Positions 1 through 11,150 of a stretch of DNA of 64,000 nt are shown in pieces. The stretch lies in the NCBI GenBank assembly GCA_030762935.1, contig CM060900.1, positions 287,417,784-287,481,783 of the forward strand, in the 5' to 3' direction. The DNA comes from Hymenopus coronatus. Lineage: Eukaryota > Arthropoda > Insecta > Mantodea > Hymenopodidae. Within the stretch, counting starts at the first letter, position 1; each line of letters starts with the position of its first letter. A program made the position numbers and the translations under genes. Under the pieces are notes generated by a model, which was not told the origin of the DNA, did not search any database, and saw nothing but the letters and a program-made list of their open reading frames with translations.

Positions 1-326
1 TTACATTTGAGGTCATCTTTATAGCTTCATGCCGTTCACTACAGTGGTCAGAAATCCATCTATTTGCAGGGGTATATTCTTTAAAAAGGGGTACACCTTT
101 TCCTTTATGGCTTTTCTGGCACAAAATTTCAAAGGATCACACCTCTTAGTTCTTGTCTAATTTTCCGTGTGTCTATGTCTATCCATCCATTATTAATTAA
201 GGAATAAAGTTATTTCCAGCTAGGCTTATTGAGGCTTCTTGAGAAAGATTGTGTGTAGAAGTTAAATAGGTTATTTGAAGCCATTAGGATGTTGCAAGAA
301 TTGATGTGTTGTAAATATACCTCCTG

Positions 327-560
327 TTTTTTTCTTCTTTTTTTTGGTAGTGTTTAACTCCCATTTTTACTGCTCTGGCACCGCAGGCGATGATACTGAT
401 GATACATGAAGATGGAGCCTTGGTGGAATGAGATGGCGGAGGAAACCGGAGAAAACCCACCCCTGTGCCGTTTTGTCCACAACAAATCTCAAATGCGGTC
501 ACTTGGGATCGAACCCAGACCATCTAGGTGAGAGGCGAATGGTCTGACCACGGCACGGCC
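327..560 (-). mobile_element. tRNA-headed SINE, copy 1 (SINE-A family)
   Basis: A SINE inserted in the R2-like LINE. On the minus strand it starts with a tRNA-like head: an A box in GTGGTCAGACC-type context near 535-555 and a B box GGTTCGATCCC near 507-518. A conserved body with a CCGG-rich block (420-460) follows, and it ends in a poly-A tail, seen as the T-rich run at 327-345 on the plus strand. It is flanked by imperfect 13-bp target duplications at 314-326 and 561-573 that differ at 2 of 13 positions. It shares its body with the copies at 14486-14734, 28162-28406 and 47837-47884. The head is slightly shorter and more diverged than in the other long copies, so this is probably the oldest. 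Confidence 0.85.
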
Positions 561-1345
561 AACATAGCTCCTGTGCTGCACAAAATACTCCAAGACCTTT
601 GAATTTGGAATCAGCATATAACATGTCATTTGGGATTTCTAATGGAAGTTGCAAAATTTCTTTCAATGCACCCCTAATATAATATTAATCATTAATGAAC
701 TTGAATGGAATTTCTTTGGAGACATGGTCTGAAATGGATAAACCAAACTGGGACATATTGAGCTTTTGATCTGCCTGCAGAATCGGTGAAGAGATGAGGA
801 GTTCTAGGGATGATATTGTCTTACTCAAAACATCTGCTGGGTTGAAGCAAACTTTGCTTGAGAAACTCACACCTAAATAGCGGATTTGCTTCCCTTATTT
901 TAAACATGAAATGTTTCTTCCTTCTAGAAAAGTGGCCCTTTTCAATACAAATACATTTACATTTATTAACATTGACATCAAGGCCAATTTCTACAAAATG
1001 TTGCATTGTATTATTAGCCAGTAGTGAATCTGATACTTTATCTTTACCTATAATGACGATGTCATCAGTGAAACCTACTAAACTTATTGCTTTTTTGTCA
1101 GGACTCAGTTGGAAGCCATATTATGTAGTTATAATGTTCTCGCTCAGTTCGTCTAGTACATGATTGATTGCAATGTTGAATAGTGTGGGATATAGGGGAG
1201 GGCCTTGCATTACACCTCTGTTTAATAAAATGGGCCATGTTTTGGATTTCTGAGACTGAATCTGTGTTGTGTTTCTAATTTGTAAACTGATTATAAGATT
1301 TACAAGTTTATCTGGGATTGACAAGGCCCTTAATGTATTTTCTAT

Positions 1346-2400
1346 TACCTATTCACTCTTAGCTTCATCTGCACCAAAACGGCTCCACATGGCCAGTGCA
1401 CTGTGATACAACACAGTAGCAGTGCACGCAGGAATGTAATCTCATTCTAACAATCTAAATTACAGAATGAATCTAGTTTTAAATAGTAAAATATTCTATA
1501 TAAATACTTAAGAGGTTGAATTGACTCTGATTTGTATCGTTAAACAAAGCTACAAATCCTAACATGCTATTCGTATGATTCACCTGATTTCCACAATATT
1601 GTTTACACAGTAATGGTTGCTGTTTTGAATCATGGAGGACAGTCCCTGTGAATTTCGTCTTGCATCTCCATCGAGTTACATAAAGCATAAGACTGGTAAA
1701 CCATTGATTAGTGGTGAAAAATTATAATGTTGAATGTTTATTGTAAGTTTTGAGAGAAATATCCAACACTTCCCATAAAAGAAGTGGCCAAATTAACTTC
1801 TGAGTTCACTGGTGTCTCGGCTACAAGTATAAACAGTGCTCGCAAAGAAAACTCCAAAATCAGAAAAGTGGTTATACCCGAGAAAAAAGAAAGCACGTGA
1901 AATATGTGATTAAAAAATTGATGATCATGGGGAGAATGCATTTCGCATAATGGTGCACAATTTTAAAACAGTTGAAAAGTGCTACATATAACGAAAGAAG
2001 AGGAGTTGTTTTGGGAGCTGTATACTTTAAGTGACACCATTGTTGATAATGTGGTTATCACCTTTGGACTAAAAAACAGCAGCACAAACAGCTCAGATGA
2101 CGATTCTGATCTGGAGGGAATAGAATTACTTCCAGAGAGCGAATATATGTAAATTACTGCATACATGACTTTTTATTTTTCGCTTGTGGTCTTTAGAGTT
2201 AATTATTACATATGCACCTATTTATTTTGTTATGACATAACAGAATATTTTAGTTGCCATTTAGGTTGTTAGAATAAGGGCTCTATTCGTTTTACATTAC
2301 AATATGCCACATGTATCGCATGGCCATGAAAGTATAATTGCATTTCTGGTGCGAATTGCAGAAGGCTATATTATAATGGTGCATTGGTCGCCTTGGTTTT
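1346..2400. other. Unidentified insertion inside the R2-like LINE
   Basis: The LINE reverse transcriptase reads continuously up to motif A near 2440 and resumes at about 1345 with the segment before the G-V-M-Q-G block, so about 1 kb here is foreign. On the plus strand it contains a 58-codon open stretch (1976-2152) ending in an acidic, serine-rich tail: E-E-L-F-W-E-L-Y-T-L-S-D, then S-S-D-D-D-S-D-L-E-G. The rest has no long ORF. The tail resembles the acidic C-terminus of some transposases, but I do not recognise the family. No clean terminal repeats or target duplications were found. Confidence 0.4.
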
Positions 2401-3725
2401 GTTTTGGTGAGGATCAACTTAAGGCTGAATAGATAATAGATGAGTGTGACCCATATTATCAAAAGATAGACAGATATCTAAAAAAAAAAATGATAGTCAC
2501 GCCAGTCTTCATAGATTTAGCTTTATTTGGCACAAAATCCAATAGAGCAACACCAACATGCTTACATGTCATATTGATAAAGCCACATGATTGAGGTTGA
2601 AGACCCATATTCCCTTAAGTGTCAGTCAAGAGCCCATTCAGTTATCTCTTTAATTACTGAGAACATTATAATGGGACTCAAATTTAAAATGTATTATCTC
2701 TTTTATGTATCAGAATAGTTCTGGCCTTTTTGAATGTGGATGGCACTATACCAGATTTTAACAAATGTGAGGAAATTATAGAAAGGATTTTTATCCAGAA
2801 GAGGTGTCTACTATTATGCTACTTATAGAAATTTCTATTTCTTTTTTCATTAATTTCTTCGTTAAACGTATCATTCAGTTCAACTCTATCTACTTTGTTA
2901 ATGCTAGGATAGTTTTCCCTTAGCATATCATTTGGTAAACTATGTGTTGTTGAAAAGTAGTGAAATATTTTATCAGTTGGAATTTTACATCAGCATTGGA
3001 ATTCAGGACTGCTGTAATTCCTTTTCAGTGCTAATTATAATTGTATGGTGTAATTTGGTACCTGTATTTTTGCTGCCGCTTCTCTCTATCATGTTTAGTT
3101 GCTCCCTCTGGATCTGTAGTGTGCTTATATTTTCTCGGAACATCGGCTCTTTGTCTGTGATTTCTATATTGATAATATTTACTAGATGGATGTTTTGGAC
3201 CTGGAAGTAAATCAATAGCTGATGATAAACATTCACTCCAACCTTTTACCTCATTATCAAATTGGTAATCATTCACTTCACATGAAAATATTGCTCGCCA
3301 TTTAATCATATTCAGTTTGAATTCTGATGATAATGAATTCAAGTCACATCCTTTGGTAATGGATGATTCATTGGGTATTGCCATTTTATCAGTTTTGATG
3401 TTGCAGTTGTTCTTTTGATGATGTGATATCAATATCTTGCAGTGTTCATTAGGGCGAGCTTTACTAATGTGTGTTTTTACACTGTGGGAATTGGGTAATA
3501 GCAACCACAATAAGAGTATTTTCGATTAGAATCATTGCTTTTGGGATGTTCAGCTTCTATAAATATGGTTTTATTAACATTTTCATCGTTAATATCATTA
3601 GATAAGACCATTGCATTGATAAAGCACTACTGAGATACAGAATCATGAGCCCTCACTAAATGTATGTTAATGCCTCATCTTGTGAAATGCTTATTACATA
3701 TATTACAGGTTACGTGTTCAGTTGT

Positions 3726-4089
3726 ATGACTTGAGGATGTGGTGGGATTTTCCATAGATGTTAATTGCGCCAGGTGAAAATTTACATTTTACTGGCTTCT
3801 GATGTTTATAAAAGTATATAACTTGCAAGTTGGTATTATTTTAATTTCATTTAAGATCATTAAAAGTGCATCACAGTTAATATCAAAGAATTACAAAACA
3901 AAATTCTATTGAGTACTTTCACCAACGCACAAACATTCGTAAATCTTCTATATTCTTCTAATGTATATGTTCCTTACATTCACCAATGAATCACAAATCT
4001 TGAACATTTATCTAAACCAGAAATCTTCAGATTTTGTGCATGTGTTATTTTTCCAGAATTAATGGCATAGGATGAAAGTTAAACCATTA
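3726..4089. other. No gene seen
   Basis: AT-rich sequence between the LINE zinc-finger region and the gypsy fragment. It may include the 5' part of the R2-like LINE, but nothing is recognisable. Confidence 0.5.
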
Positions 4090-4610
4090 CTGACCATGAT
4101 GAGTAAGAAATTAAGTAAACTATTTACTTTCTTCTGCGATGGGTACTTGAAAATATACTGAGCATATCCAACAAAATGAACCATTTAGCTTCACCTAAAT
4201 AACTCAACAAATCTACTATCAGTGGTAATGGGAATATGATGTAACAGTAAATGAATTCAGTTTTCTATAATCCATGTAAAAGAGACCCATCCTTTTTCTT
4301 CACCAGGACAACTGGACTAGTCCAGACTCCTTCATTTCCTGTATTTGCTCATCGATGATGGCTTTTTGAGTATAGGATCTCTGCTGCTAGGGGTTGAGGT
4401 CACCAACCTTAATTTCAAATTGTGCAACATTGGTAGTACCCAGATCTTTAATAGAAATGGTAAACAAATGATTATACTTGGTTAAAACCTTATATAACTG
4501 ATCCTTTTGCTGTGTAGAAAATTTGGAGCTAACACTTAATTGAAAATCTTGAGATTTCATTGTTGCAATCTCATCCGAAGAAACTGAATTGCTTTGGATC
4601 AAAATCATGT
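4090..4610 (-). pseudogene. Ty3/gypsy reverse-transcriptase fragment
   Basis: Minus-strand translation gives the start of a gypsy-type reverse transcriptase. The open piece (4608-4387) includes L-T-K-Y-N-H-L-F, D-L-G-T-T-N-V-A-Q-F-E-I and G-D-L-N-P, the usual sequence just before the RT fingers. After a stop it continues with D-E-Q-I-Q-E-M-K-E-S-G-L-V-Q near 4320-4370, K-K-D-G-S near 4290, and P-L-P-L-I...L-L-S-Y-L-G-E-A-K-W-F near 4160-4240, which leads into motif A. At least three reading-frame breaks are needed. The orientation is opposite to the neighbouring gypsy integrase fragment, so this is either a separate insertion or an inverted piece. Confidence 0.7.
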
Positions 4611-4904
4611 GCTTTTTAGCAATGGGATTTGGTTTTACTTACACCTTTTCAATTTGGCTGTTTTTAATAGTTTTTAGGTCCCCCCTATGGTTTCTGGTGA
4701 TGGCCATTTTCTTTATAATAGATTTTATATCTAATTCTAGTTCTTATATTTGTTATGGTCAATTTGTTTTTTTATTAATTTTATCTTTTAGTTTTAACAA
4801 TGAATGTTTTAAAAAGGGCACTGATAGCCCTGAAGTTGAGCACCCCCCTTAAACCCCACTTATCATCATCATTGGATGGTGCGAGGCCTGGCACTGATAT
4901 TTTT

Positions 4905-5093
4905 TTTTATTGTAAATGACTTCCCCAACAAACCTGTCAGACTGGCAACAAGTAACTGTTGGTCACCATGAATTACTTCATCAAGTGACTAGGTGTAAGC
5001 CATTCCTAATCAAGAGGCTAAGATCATCAAAAGTGCCTCATAGAAGAACTGTATTGTTGCAATGGAGTAACAATAGAGCTACACAGTGATCAG
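4905..5093 (+). pseudogene. Ty3/gypsy integrase, left half (split by hAT)
   Basis: Broken plus-strand translation matches the integrase core around its first catalytic Asp: a counterpart of L-L-V-T-M-D-Y-F-T-K-W near 4950-4990, then A-I-P-N-Q-E-A near 4997-5020. The same stretch appears in the complete gypsy copy at 52290-52400. The reading stops at an S-D-Q codon set (5086-5093), and its continuation, D-Q-G-T-x-F-E, is found at 11918 on the other side of the hAT transposon. The two halves therefore come from one gypsy copy. Confidence 0.7.
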
Positions 5094-5284
5094 CTGGGTT
5101 AGTATTTTTAGGTGCAAATTTCAAATGAAAAAAGGAAGGAAAAAGGTGCTCAGATAAGGTAAAAAAAGGGACAAAAAGGTGTTTATTAAACTAATTCATG
5201 ATTTCTCTTTCCTCTATTCTAGTTTATTGAGTTACAAGCAAGTACATCAAATTATCACTCATCAAAAGAAGGAAAAAACATGAA

Positions 5285-5600
5285 GCTGTTGTACACCAAC
5301 AGGTTAGGTCGCCATCCACACAGCAGCAGCAGCAGCAGCAGATCCAGTTGCTCATCTTTCAAATTAGGTGGAGCAGTTAACTACTGAAGTAGCTCAGTTA
5401 CAGCTAAACTTACCCACAGGACCCACTCAGAACAGCAGTCAACATGTGAGAAGTCCTTATCATCTTTGAAATGTTACTGTATAACATGTTATATGTGTAA
5501 TAGGAAGGGACATACAGCACAAGGCTCCCAGAAAAATCGGCAGTTGCCTATCGTTTTTGGACATCAGAACACAAAATCACACCTAATATAAAACTGTTAA
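5285..5600 (+). pseudogene. Possible retroelement gag remnant with zinc knuckle
   Basis: Inside hAT#1. A short (CAG)7 tract at 5321-5341 is followed by plus-strand sequence that translates around 5480-5540 to C-Y-M-C-N-R-K-G-H-T-A-Q-G-S. This fits a CCHC knuckle (C-x2-C-x4-H-x4-C) with the last Cys replaced by Ser. Such knuckles occur in copia and gypsy gag proteins. No ORF of useful length surrounds it, and no polymerase follows. The zinc-knuckle resemblance is real but short. Confidence 0.35.
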
Positions 5601-6568
5601 AACCAGCAAATAAATACACAGAATTATATGTCTGGGAGAAGATCTACATCATGAAGAAAAAGAGCCACATCATGAATTTTGATTTACCACCATACATCAA
5701 CCTTTGGAAGTTCATAGATCCAGCACCAGATGCCTCCACAAGTGATACACCATCACCCTCATAATTGACGCCAATGAAGCAAGATTTAGTCAGAATAAAG
5801 GGTTGAAAATGGGAACAAATGTTCCTGAAACCAGTCCCAGTAAGAAATTACTAGGTGATGTTTGCATTACAAAAATCAACTCAAATTCTTTTCTTTTAAT
5901 TTAATCACATCAGTGTCACAAGCTTCTTTGCATATTTGCAGTTATTTGGATGTATTCGTTCCTTATGGATTTACAAACCCTATGCAGTGTATGAACCAAG
6001 CATTTCACATGCTACAACTTAGGAAAAGGTTTCAATTGGTTAACAGCTGAAACCATGTATGGAGCCTGGTTCATAACCAAAAGAAGTTTTTTCACACTTG
6101 ATACCAATAGGCCAGAGTCATAAGTCCATATTGATTATATTATTGTACTGGCATTAGCTTCCAGCAGCTCATACATTTTTAACATGGACTTAAACCTTCT
6201 ACCCTGCTAAGGGAAAAACTAAATGTTCAAAACATATGAGGAGCATCATTTCAAAACGTAGTAAGTGCACTCTTGGTCAAAGGAGAGTTTGGTACAATTT
6301 CCCATTTCATGTGTGCTCTTTAATACTATCAACTCAGAATAGAGCATTTTGTGTTATGTCCCTTATTATTTTACTGTCCAAGTAGATGCATTGGATCAAA
6401 TCATATTTGTGCACATGAATGACCAGTTCAAAACATATTATGCACATGTTTTATTGTTAAGTTTTACGCTCTGCATTCAACCCGTGCACTTATACTAATA
6501 TTTCCCACTAATCGTTATGCTCACATGTCCGTAAGCTTAGAAGTTATATATCAGTTCAATGTGATCAT
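5601..6568. other. No gene seen; contains TTCAAAAC repeats
   Basis: No convincing coding region. It contains three direct copies of TTCAAAAC followed by an A/G-TA stretch (6226, 6250, 6427), which may be subterminal repeats of the element carrying the next gene (see findings). Confidence 0.4.
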
Positions 6569-8869
6569 CATGGAGGGAAGTGAACCTATTGGAGAACAAT
6601 CAAAAGGAAGTAGGAAGAGAGTCAAGAATAGAAAAACCGAATGTCAGCATGAAGTTGAGGCTAGGTAGCTGCAATAAATTTATATTTGATAACTTTTATT
6701 CAATATCATAGCATTCATTTTGTATTATATTTTAATATGCTCATTTTGAGTTGAAACTAATGGGAAATATTGTTATAGATAACTACCAATAAATTACATA
6801 ATGTAAGGCATATTGTAAAAGGAATTTGATATTAACTGATACATACCATAACAGTTTATAGCAATCAATGAATATATCGTATGCTTATAGGTACACAAAC
6901 TGTGATCCAGATCTACGACTTTGACCCTCCATGCTCTCACAAAGGAGGGAAATTTATATGACGCAGCATTCCTGTGTACTTTCTAGCAAAAGCGAAGAAT
7001 TTTGTGCACTCAGCACCTAATAAGCTGGATCAAGATTGTTGATTAAGTCACATGCTAAAGGTTATGTCTCTTAAGCCTCAGAGAACATCTAAGCATTATG
7101 AAGGCAATCAGAGTTGTTCTTCAGTTGTATCTTACAAGGTAAGTTCTAGAATTAATGCATTCTATAGTTTTTGTGCGGCTTAAGTATAAAGTTGGTCCAC
7201 ATGGAGATATGTTGACGTCTCAAGGCTCCCATTCTAGCTGTTAGTTGATACGTCCTCGAATGCTTATAATGATAAACAATGCAACACCTTTGTGCAGAGT
7301 ACAGCCTACCCTAAAATAACCTATGTACATGTAGCTTACTCACAATATTCCTTGCAATGTTTAGCTTCAAATATGTATGATTGTGCAGCCGGCCCTATTT
7401 TTTTATTTATTTTATATTATATATTAAAAGCTCGAAAATGTTTTGCTAAACTTGTCATCCCCTTTCAGGTGAAAACAAATGACCAGATGCAACCAGTATG
7501 CTCAAAATGTTTTCAACATTTATTTGGAATAGGACAAACCAGAATTAATAGCCAAAGCTGTCGTGGGAAGCCAGGGCATTAAAGAGATGAGAGGAGGAGA
7601 TAGGAAAAAAGGCTTTGTTTACTGCCAAGAAAAGAAGTGTGTGAGAGTTTATCTCAAAACTAAGGGCAACAGAATCATATTACAGTAGAGAGAAAAGTCA
7701 AAGGCTTTATTTATCAGCAGACTTAAGCATCAACAGATTATTCAAGATGTACAATGCAAGTGTTTCTGCTCAGCTTATGGTCAAAAAGTGTTTTTTCCAT
7801 AATATTTTCCTCACACAATTTAACATTGGCTTTAGGTCACCTGTCACTGACGCATGCAGTTATTGTGCTCGCGTGGTATTTCAAATAAAATGTGAAGTAG
7901 ATATTCAAAGAAAGAATCACTTACTGGGTAATCTGAGAGCACACAAACTTTGATCCAAAGCATTCCACAAATTAATAAGATAGTGTCCTTCTAATACAAG
8001 AATTTCTGCTTGGATGTGCAACAGGTACAGCCTCATTCTAAATTATCAATTGGCCTAACTGGCCTAAATTATCATTTTATTTGCTCTGTGTTACTGACAT
8101 CAGCAATAAGGATGCAAACTTCTTTACCTGGAATGAGATAGAAGGTGGCATCAGGTGTAATTTATTATTTGGATGAAGCCCATTTTGAGGATTCAGTCAC
8201 CACTATTAGACTTTTCGCTGATGGCTGCAGAGGCCAAAATAAAAACATGCACATAATTCATTCTCTTGATTACTGGTTCCAAAAGAAAGCACCAACCCAT
8301 CTCAGAAGTACTATTGTAATTTTTCCCATGAGAGACTACTCTTATTTGCCTACAAATTGCTTGTTTGAGGTTGTAGAAATTTCCAAAAATGCTCTGATAT
8401 CCTCACTCCTGCAGAATACAGAGAATTTTACAAGTCAACGGGAAAAGTAAGATCATTTGGAAACGATAGGGCCATCAGCGATTACAAAATACTCTCAACA
8501 CCATTTAGAAAATTGGATGAATAAAGGATATGAAGAAGGTAAATTTCAAGAAAAGTATGGTAAATGGGAAGCCCCTTGTCAGAGTAAAGATGGAGCCAAC
8601 GTATAGGTGTGATGACCCATCAGAAAAGTTTACATTACTGAAATGGTGGGGAAAACATGGACTAGGTGTTTGAACCTCCTGTGGTTGATAAAATTAGAGC
8701 TTTATTAGATGAAAAGAAGCCAGATATAGATGAACTTGTGAAAGCAAAATATGGTGATAACTGGAGAGAGGTTAATAGTCTGCAGATGTATAAAATAGTG
8801 CTAAATTTCAATGCAGCACCTGAGAATTGTGACTGTTTCCATGAGAAAACGAGACTTAAAGGACTTTAA
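6569..8869 (+). pseudogene. Intron-containing transposase-like gene with D-x-C-x-GQNKN motif
   Basis: Several plus-strand blocks line up as one protein of a type I know from many insect genomes as uncharacterised, transposon-borne, DDE-like proteins. I think it overlaps the domain catalogued as DUF7869 but cannot confirm that. Blocks: a basic N-terminus starting M-E-G-S-E-P (6569); an exon near 6890-7139 ending at a consensus donor, AAG/GTAAGT; an exon beginning after a CAG acceptor at 7470 with V-C-S-K-C-F; then Y-Y-S-R-E-K-S-K-R-L-Y-L near 7680 and F-N-I-G-F-R-S-P-V-T-D-A-C-S-Y-C (7820-7870). The core L-F-A-D-G-C-R-G-Q-N-K-N lies near 8210-8250, and a C-terminal helix region at 8666-8869. 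Stops between the blocks mark it as decayed. The acidic D and C of the core are kept. Mobility is inferred from family behaviour and nesting. Confidence 0.6.
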
Positions 8870-9283
8870 TATGTTGTTCTAGCTCTGCTATAAAATTCAA
8901 GTTTTTGCTTCTATGTAAACAGCAGAGTTTGTAACCTCAAAATGAGTATATATTTGTTATATTGTGATATTATCAGTGTTAGCGATATTAATTTTTTCTG
9001 CTTAATCAGTTCTGTGGGTATGTTATTATGAATTAGAAATATATATTGAAAAAGAGTAGATGAAACATTTCTTAAGAATGATATTAATGTTTGATCTCCA
9101 CTTATTTTGTACTGACTAAACGGTTCAAAATTTGTTATGTTCAGTGAATTGGTTCAAAACGTATTAAGTAAAAGTTTTTAATTAAAATAAATTGCTAGTC
9201 AATAAAATGCCAATTTTGGTTTTTGAGAACTCTCAAACATTACTTTGGTATCTAAAACTGCACATCTAAATTTTGAATATACT
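8870..9283. other. No gene seen; right-hand TTCAAAA repeats
   Basis: AT-rich sequence after the GQNKN gene. It holds two more TTCAAAA-type repeats at 9124 and 9153, in the same orientation as those left of the gene. They may mark the right end of that element. Confidence 0.4.
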
Positions 9284-10600
9284 ACTGTGTCAAGAAAGTT
9301 CTGGGAATTTGCCAATAAAACACAAAAAATGAATTATTCATCCCATTTTATTTTATCGCCTTCAAAGTAGGCCCCTTCTGAAATTATACATTTACGCCAA
9401 CGAATAATCCAATCATCGAAACATTTTTTTGTACGTGGTTTTGGGAATCGATATCAATTGTCGCTGCCAATTTTCCTTTATGTCTTCTATCGACTGAAAA
9501 CCGGTGCCTTAAAGTGGTAACTTGAGTTTTGGAAAGAGAAAGAAATCAGCAGGAGCCAGATCAGGTGAATACGGTGGTTGTTCGATGAAATTTGTTGAGT
9601 TTTTGGCCAGAAATTCATTCACAATAATAGCCTTGTGAGCTGGTGCGTTATCGTGGTGCAGAATCCATGAATTGTCGTTCCACAAATCTGGCCTTTTTTG
9701 CCATGCTAGTTCTCTCAAATGCCACATAACGCTCAGATAATAGTCTTTATTTACCATCTGATCTTCTGGCAAGAACTCTGAGTGCACGACACCGTGATAA
9801 TAAAAAAAAAGCTGTCAACATGACCTTCAGTTTTGATTGAGTTTGACGTGCCCTTTTAGGTTTTGGTTCAGTTGGAAGGCGCCATTTGGAAGCTTGTTGA
9901 CTGGTTTGAGTGTCAAACTTGTAAATCCATGTCTCATCACCAGTTACAATGCGTTTCATGAATGTGGGGTCCGAACTGGCTCGCTCTAGCATGTCTTCAG
10001 CAATCCTTACGCGATTGAGTTTTTGTAGAAAATTCAAGTCTTTCAGAACTAACCAAGCTGCAACACATGTCATGCCCAAACAATCGTTTAAAATGGTACG
10101 AATCGATTCTTGAGACACAGAAAGTTCAGCAGCAAACTCTCTCAGACCTAAATGACGATTTTCTGACACCATTTTCTTCACTTTAGCGATGCTCAGTTCA
10201 GTCGAAACTGTTGATGGCCGACCAGAGTGAGGCAATCTTCCTCCATACCTTGACCACTTTTGAATACACTGTACCACTCATTTGCATGTTTTTGATAAAG
10301 TCGATTCACCGTAAGCCCTCTGTAACATTTTCAGTGATTCGGCGCACGAAATACAATTTGCAATGCAAAATTTGAGACAGATTCTTTGTTCAATATTTGT
10401 ATCCATCGTAAAATCGCAAATCACCTTTGAGATGTGCTAACAAAATGATGTACTGTAAACAAACTAGATGACCAATGATGATCAAACTACGCGTGGGTAT
10501 AGAGGAAAGTTGTACCAACTTAGCAACAACAATAATTTCGAATCCCCTTTTAAACAGGATTTTTAAATGATCAATTCCTGTACTTTCTTGACAGAATGTA
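9284..10600 (-). mobile_element. mariner transposon (mariner#1), decayed
   Basis: About 1.3 kb with inverted ends. The left end carries CTGTGTCAAGAAAGTTC from about 9285; the right end, read in reverse from about 10600, carries CTGTCAAGAAAGTACAG. The minus strand encodes a mariner-type transposase in two frames. The first piece starts near 10410 and continues in 10277-9747, with an N-terminal helix-turn-helix (G-R-P-S-T-V-S, then L-S-V-S-Q-E-S-I-R-T) and first catalytic block V-T-G-D-E-T-W-I. The second piece (9787-9509) has H-H-D-N-A-P-A-H and Y-S-P-D-L-A-P-A-D-F-F-L-F-P. The three catalytic Asp residues are present, with D34D-like spacing between the second and third. One frameshift near 9770 and an early stop near 10278 inactivate it. 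It sits in the hAT#1 transposase, so it is younger than that hAT. Confidence 0.85.
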
Positions 10601-11150
10601 GGATTTCTTGTTTGGAAGTAAAATGTTTTTTTTTGATTTCTGAAAAATTTTCTGTTGTGCACTTAATTGTTTTGAAATGATGCTCCTCATATCATTGCAC
10701 TGAGTCTATGATTTCATCCCAATGATTCCCATGTCGCAATCAGACATTTTCTCCTTGATTCTTTTCATAGTTTCTTGGTAAACAGGCTCCATGTAGTTTT
10801 TTTCTATCATCAGCCATTGACATCTTTGTGTATTATTTAAGAAATCCCTTGATGGCTGGATGGTTCACTTTACTGAATGGAATTCCTAATTGTGTAAGAG
10901 CTGCACACAAATTATGTTTAATTCCTTCAAATTTTGGCTTTTCAAAGAACTCCGTTCAAACACATTTTGTAATATAGGTTGCTGCAATTTGTTTGTTTGA
11001 TGAGTCTTATTCATTTGATGCTTAGAGCTGGAAATGTATTGTTTGATGGGATCTCGCTGGTGTTTTTCATCTAACAAAATTCCTGAATCACAAATAGTAC
11101 ATTGTTTGAATTCCTGAGCCAGAACAATAAATTGGACACTGGACACCTTA
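10601..11150 (-). pseudogene. BED/CGGBP1-like zinc-finger hAT transposase, N-terminal fragment
   Basis: Read on the minus strand from about 11146, this gives a zinc finger C-T-I-C-D-S-G-I-L followed by I-S-S-S-K-H, as in the CGGBP1-like hAT transposases. Further on are remnants of the RNase-H-fold start (Y-Q-E-T-M-K-R-I-K-E-K near 10740-10770). The reading is interrupted by a stop at 10886 and cut by mariner#1 at 10600. This is most likely hAT#1's own transposase, because it lies within its ends and shares the family of hAT#2 and hAT#4. Confidence 0.6.

Larger units (their letters stand above)
1..3725 (-). mobile_element. R2/NeSL-like LINE, decayed, runs off the left edge
   Basis: Read from right to left this is a single-ORF type non-LTR retrotransposon. 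At 3640-3715 the minus strand encodes a C2H2 finger (C-N-I-C-N-K-H-F then H-L-V-R-A-H), followed by a second, poorer finger near 3440-3500 (T-H-I-S-K-A-R-P-N-E-H). The longest open piece, 3510-3031, holds the linker before the reverse transcriptase and ends in a basic stretch. RT motifs follow: L-K-S-G-I-V-P-S-T-F-K-K-A-R-T near 2730-2780, F-L-D-I-C-L-S-F-D-N (motif A) near 2440-2480, R-G-V-M-Q-G-P-P-L-Y-P-T-L-F near 1175-1215, and F-T-D-D (catalytic box) near 1050-1075. The thumb region L-Q-L-P...P-N-D-M-L lies at 600-680. A C-terminal block with K-G-V-P-L-F-K-E-Y-T-P-A-N-R-W-I is at 30-110; an endonuclease, if present, lies off the window. Stops and frameshifts throughout make it inactive. 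The R2-superfamily call rests on the finger plus RT layout. Confidence 0.72.
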
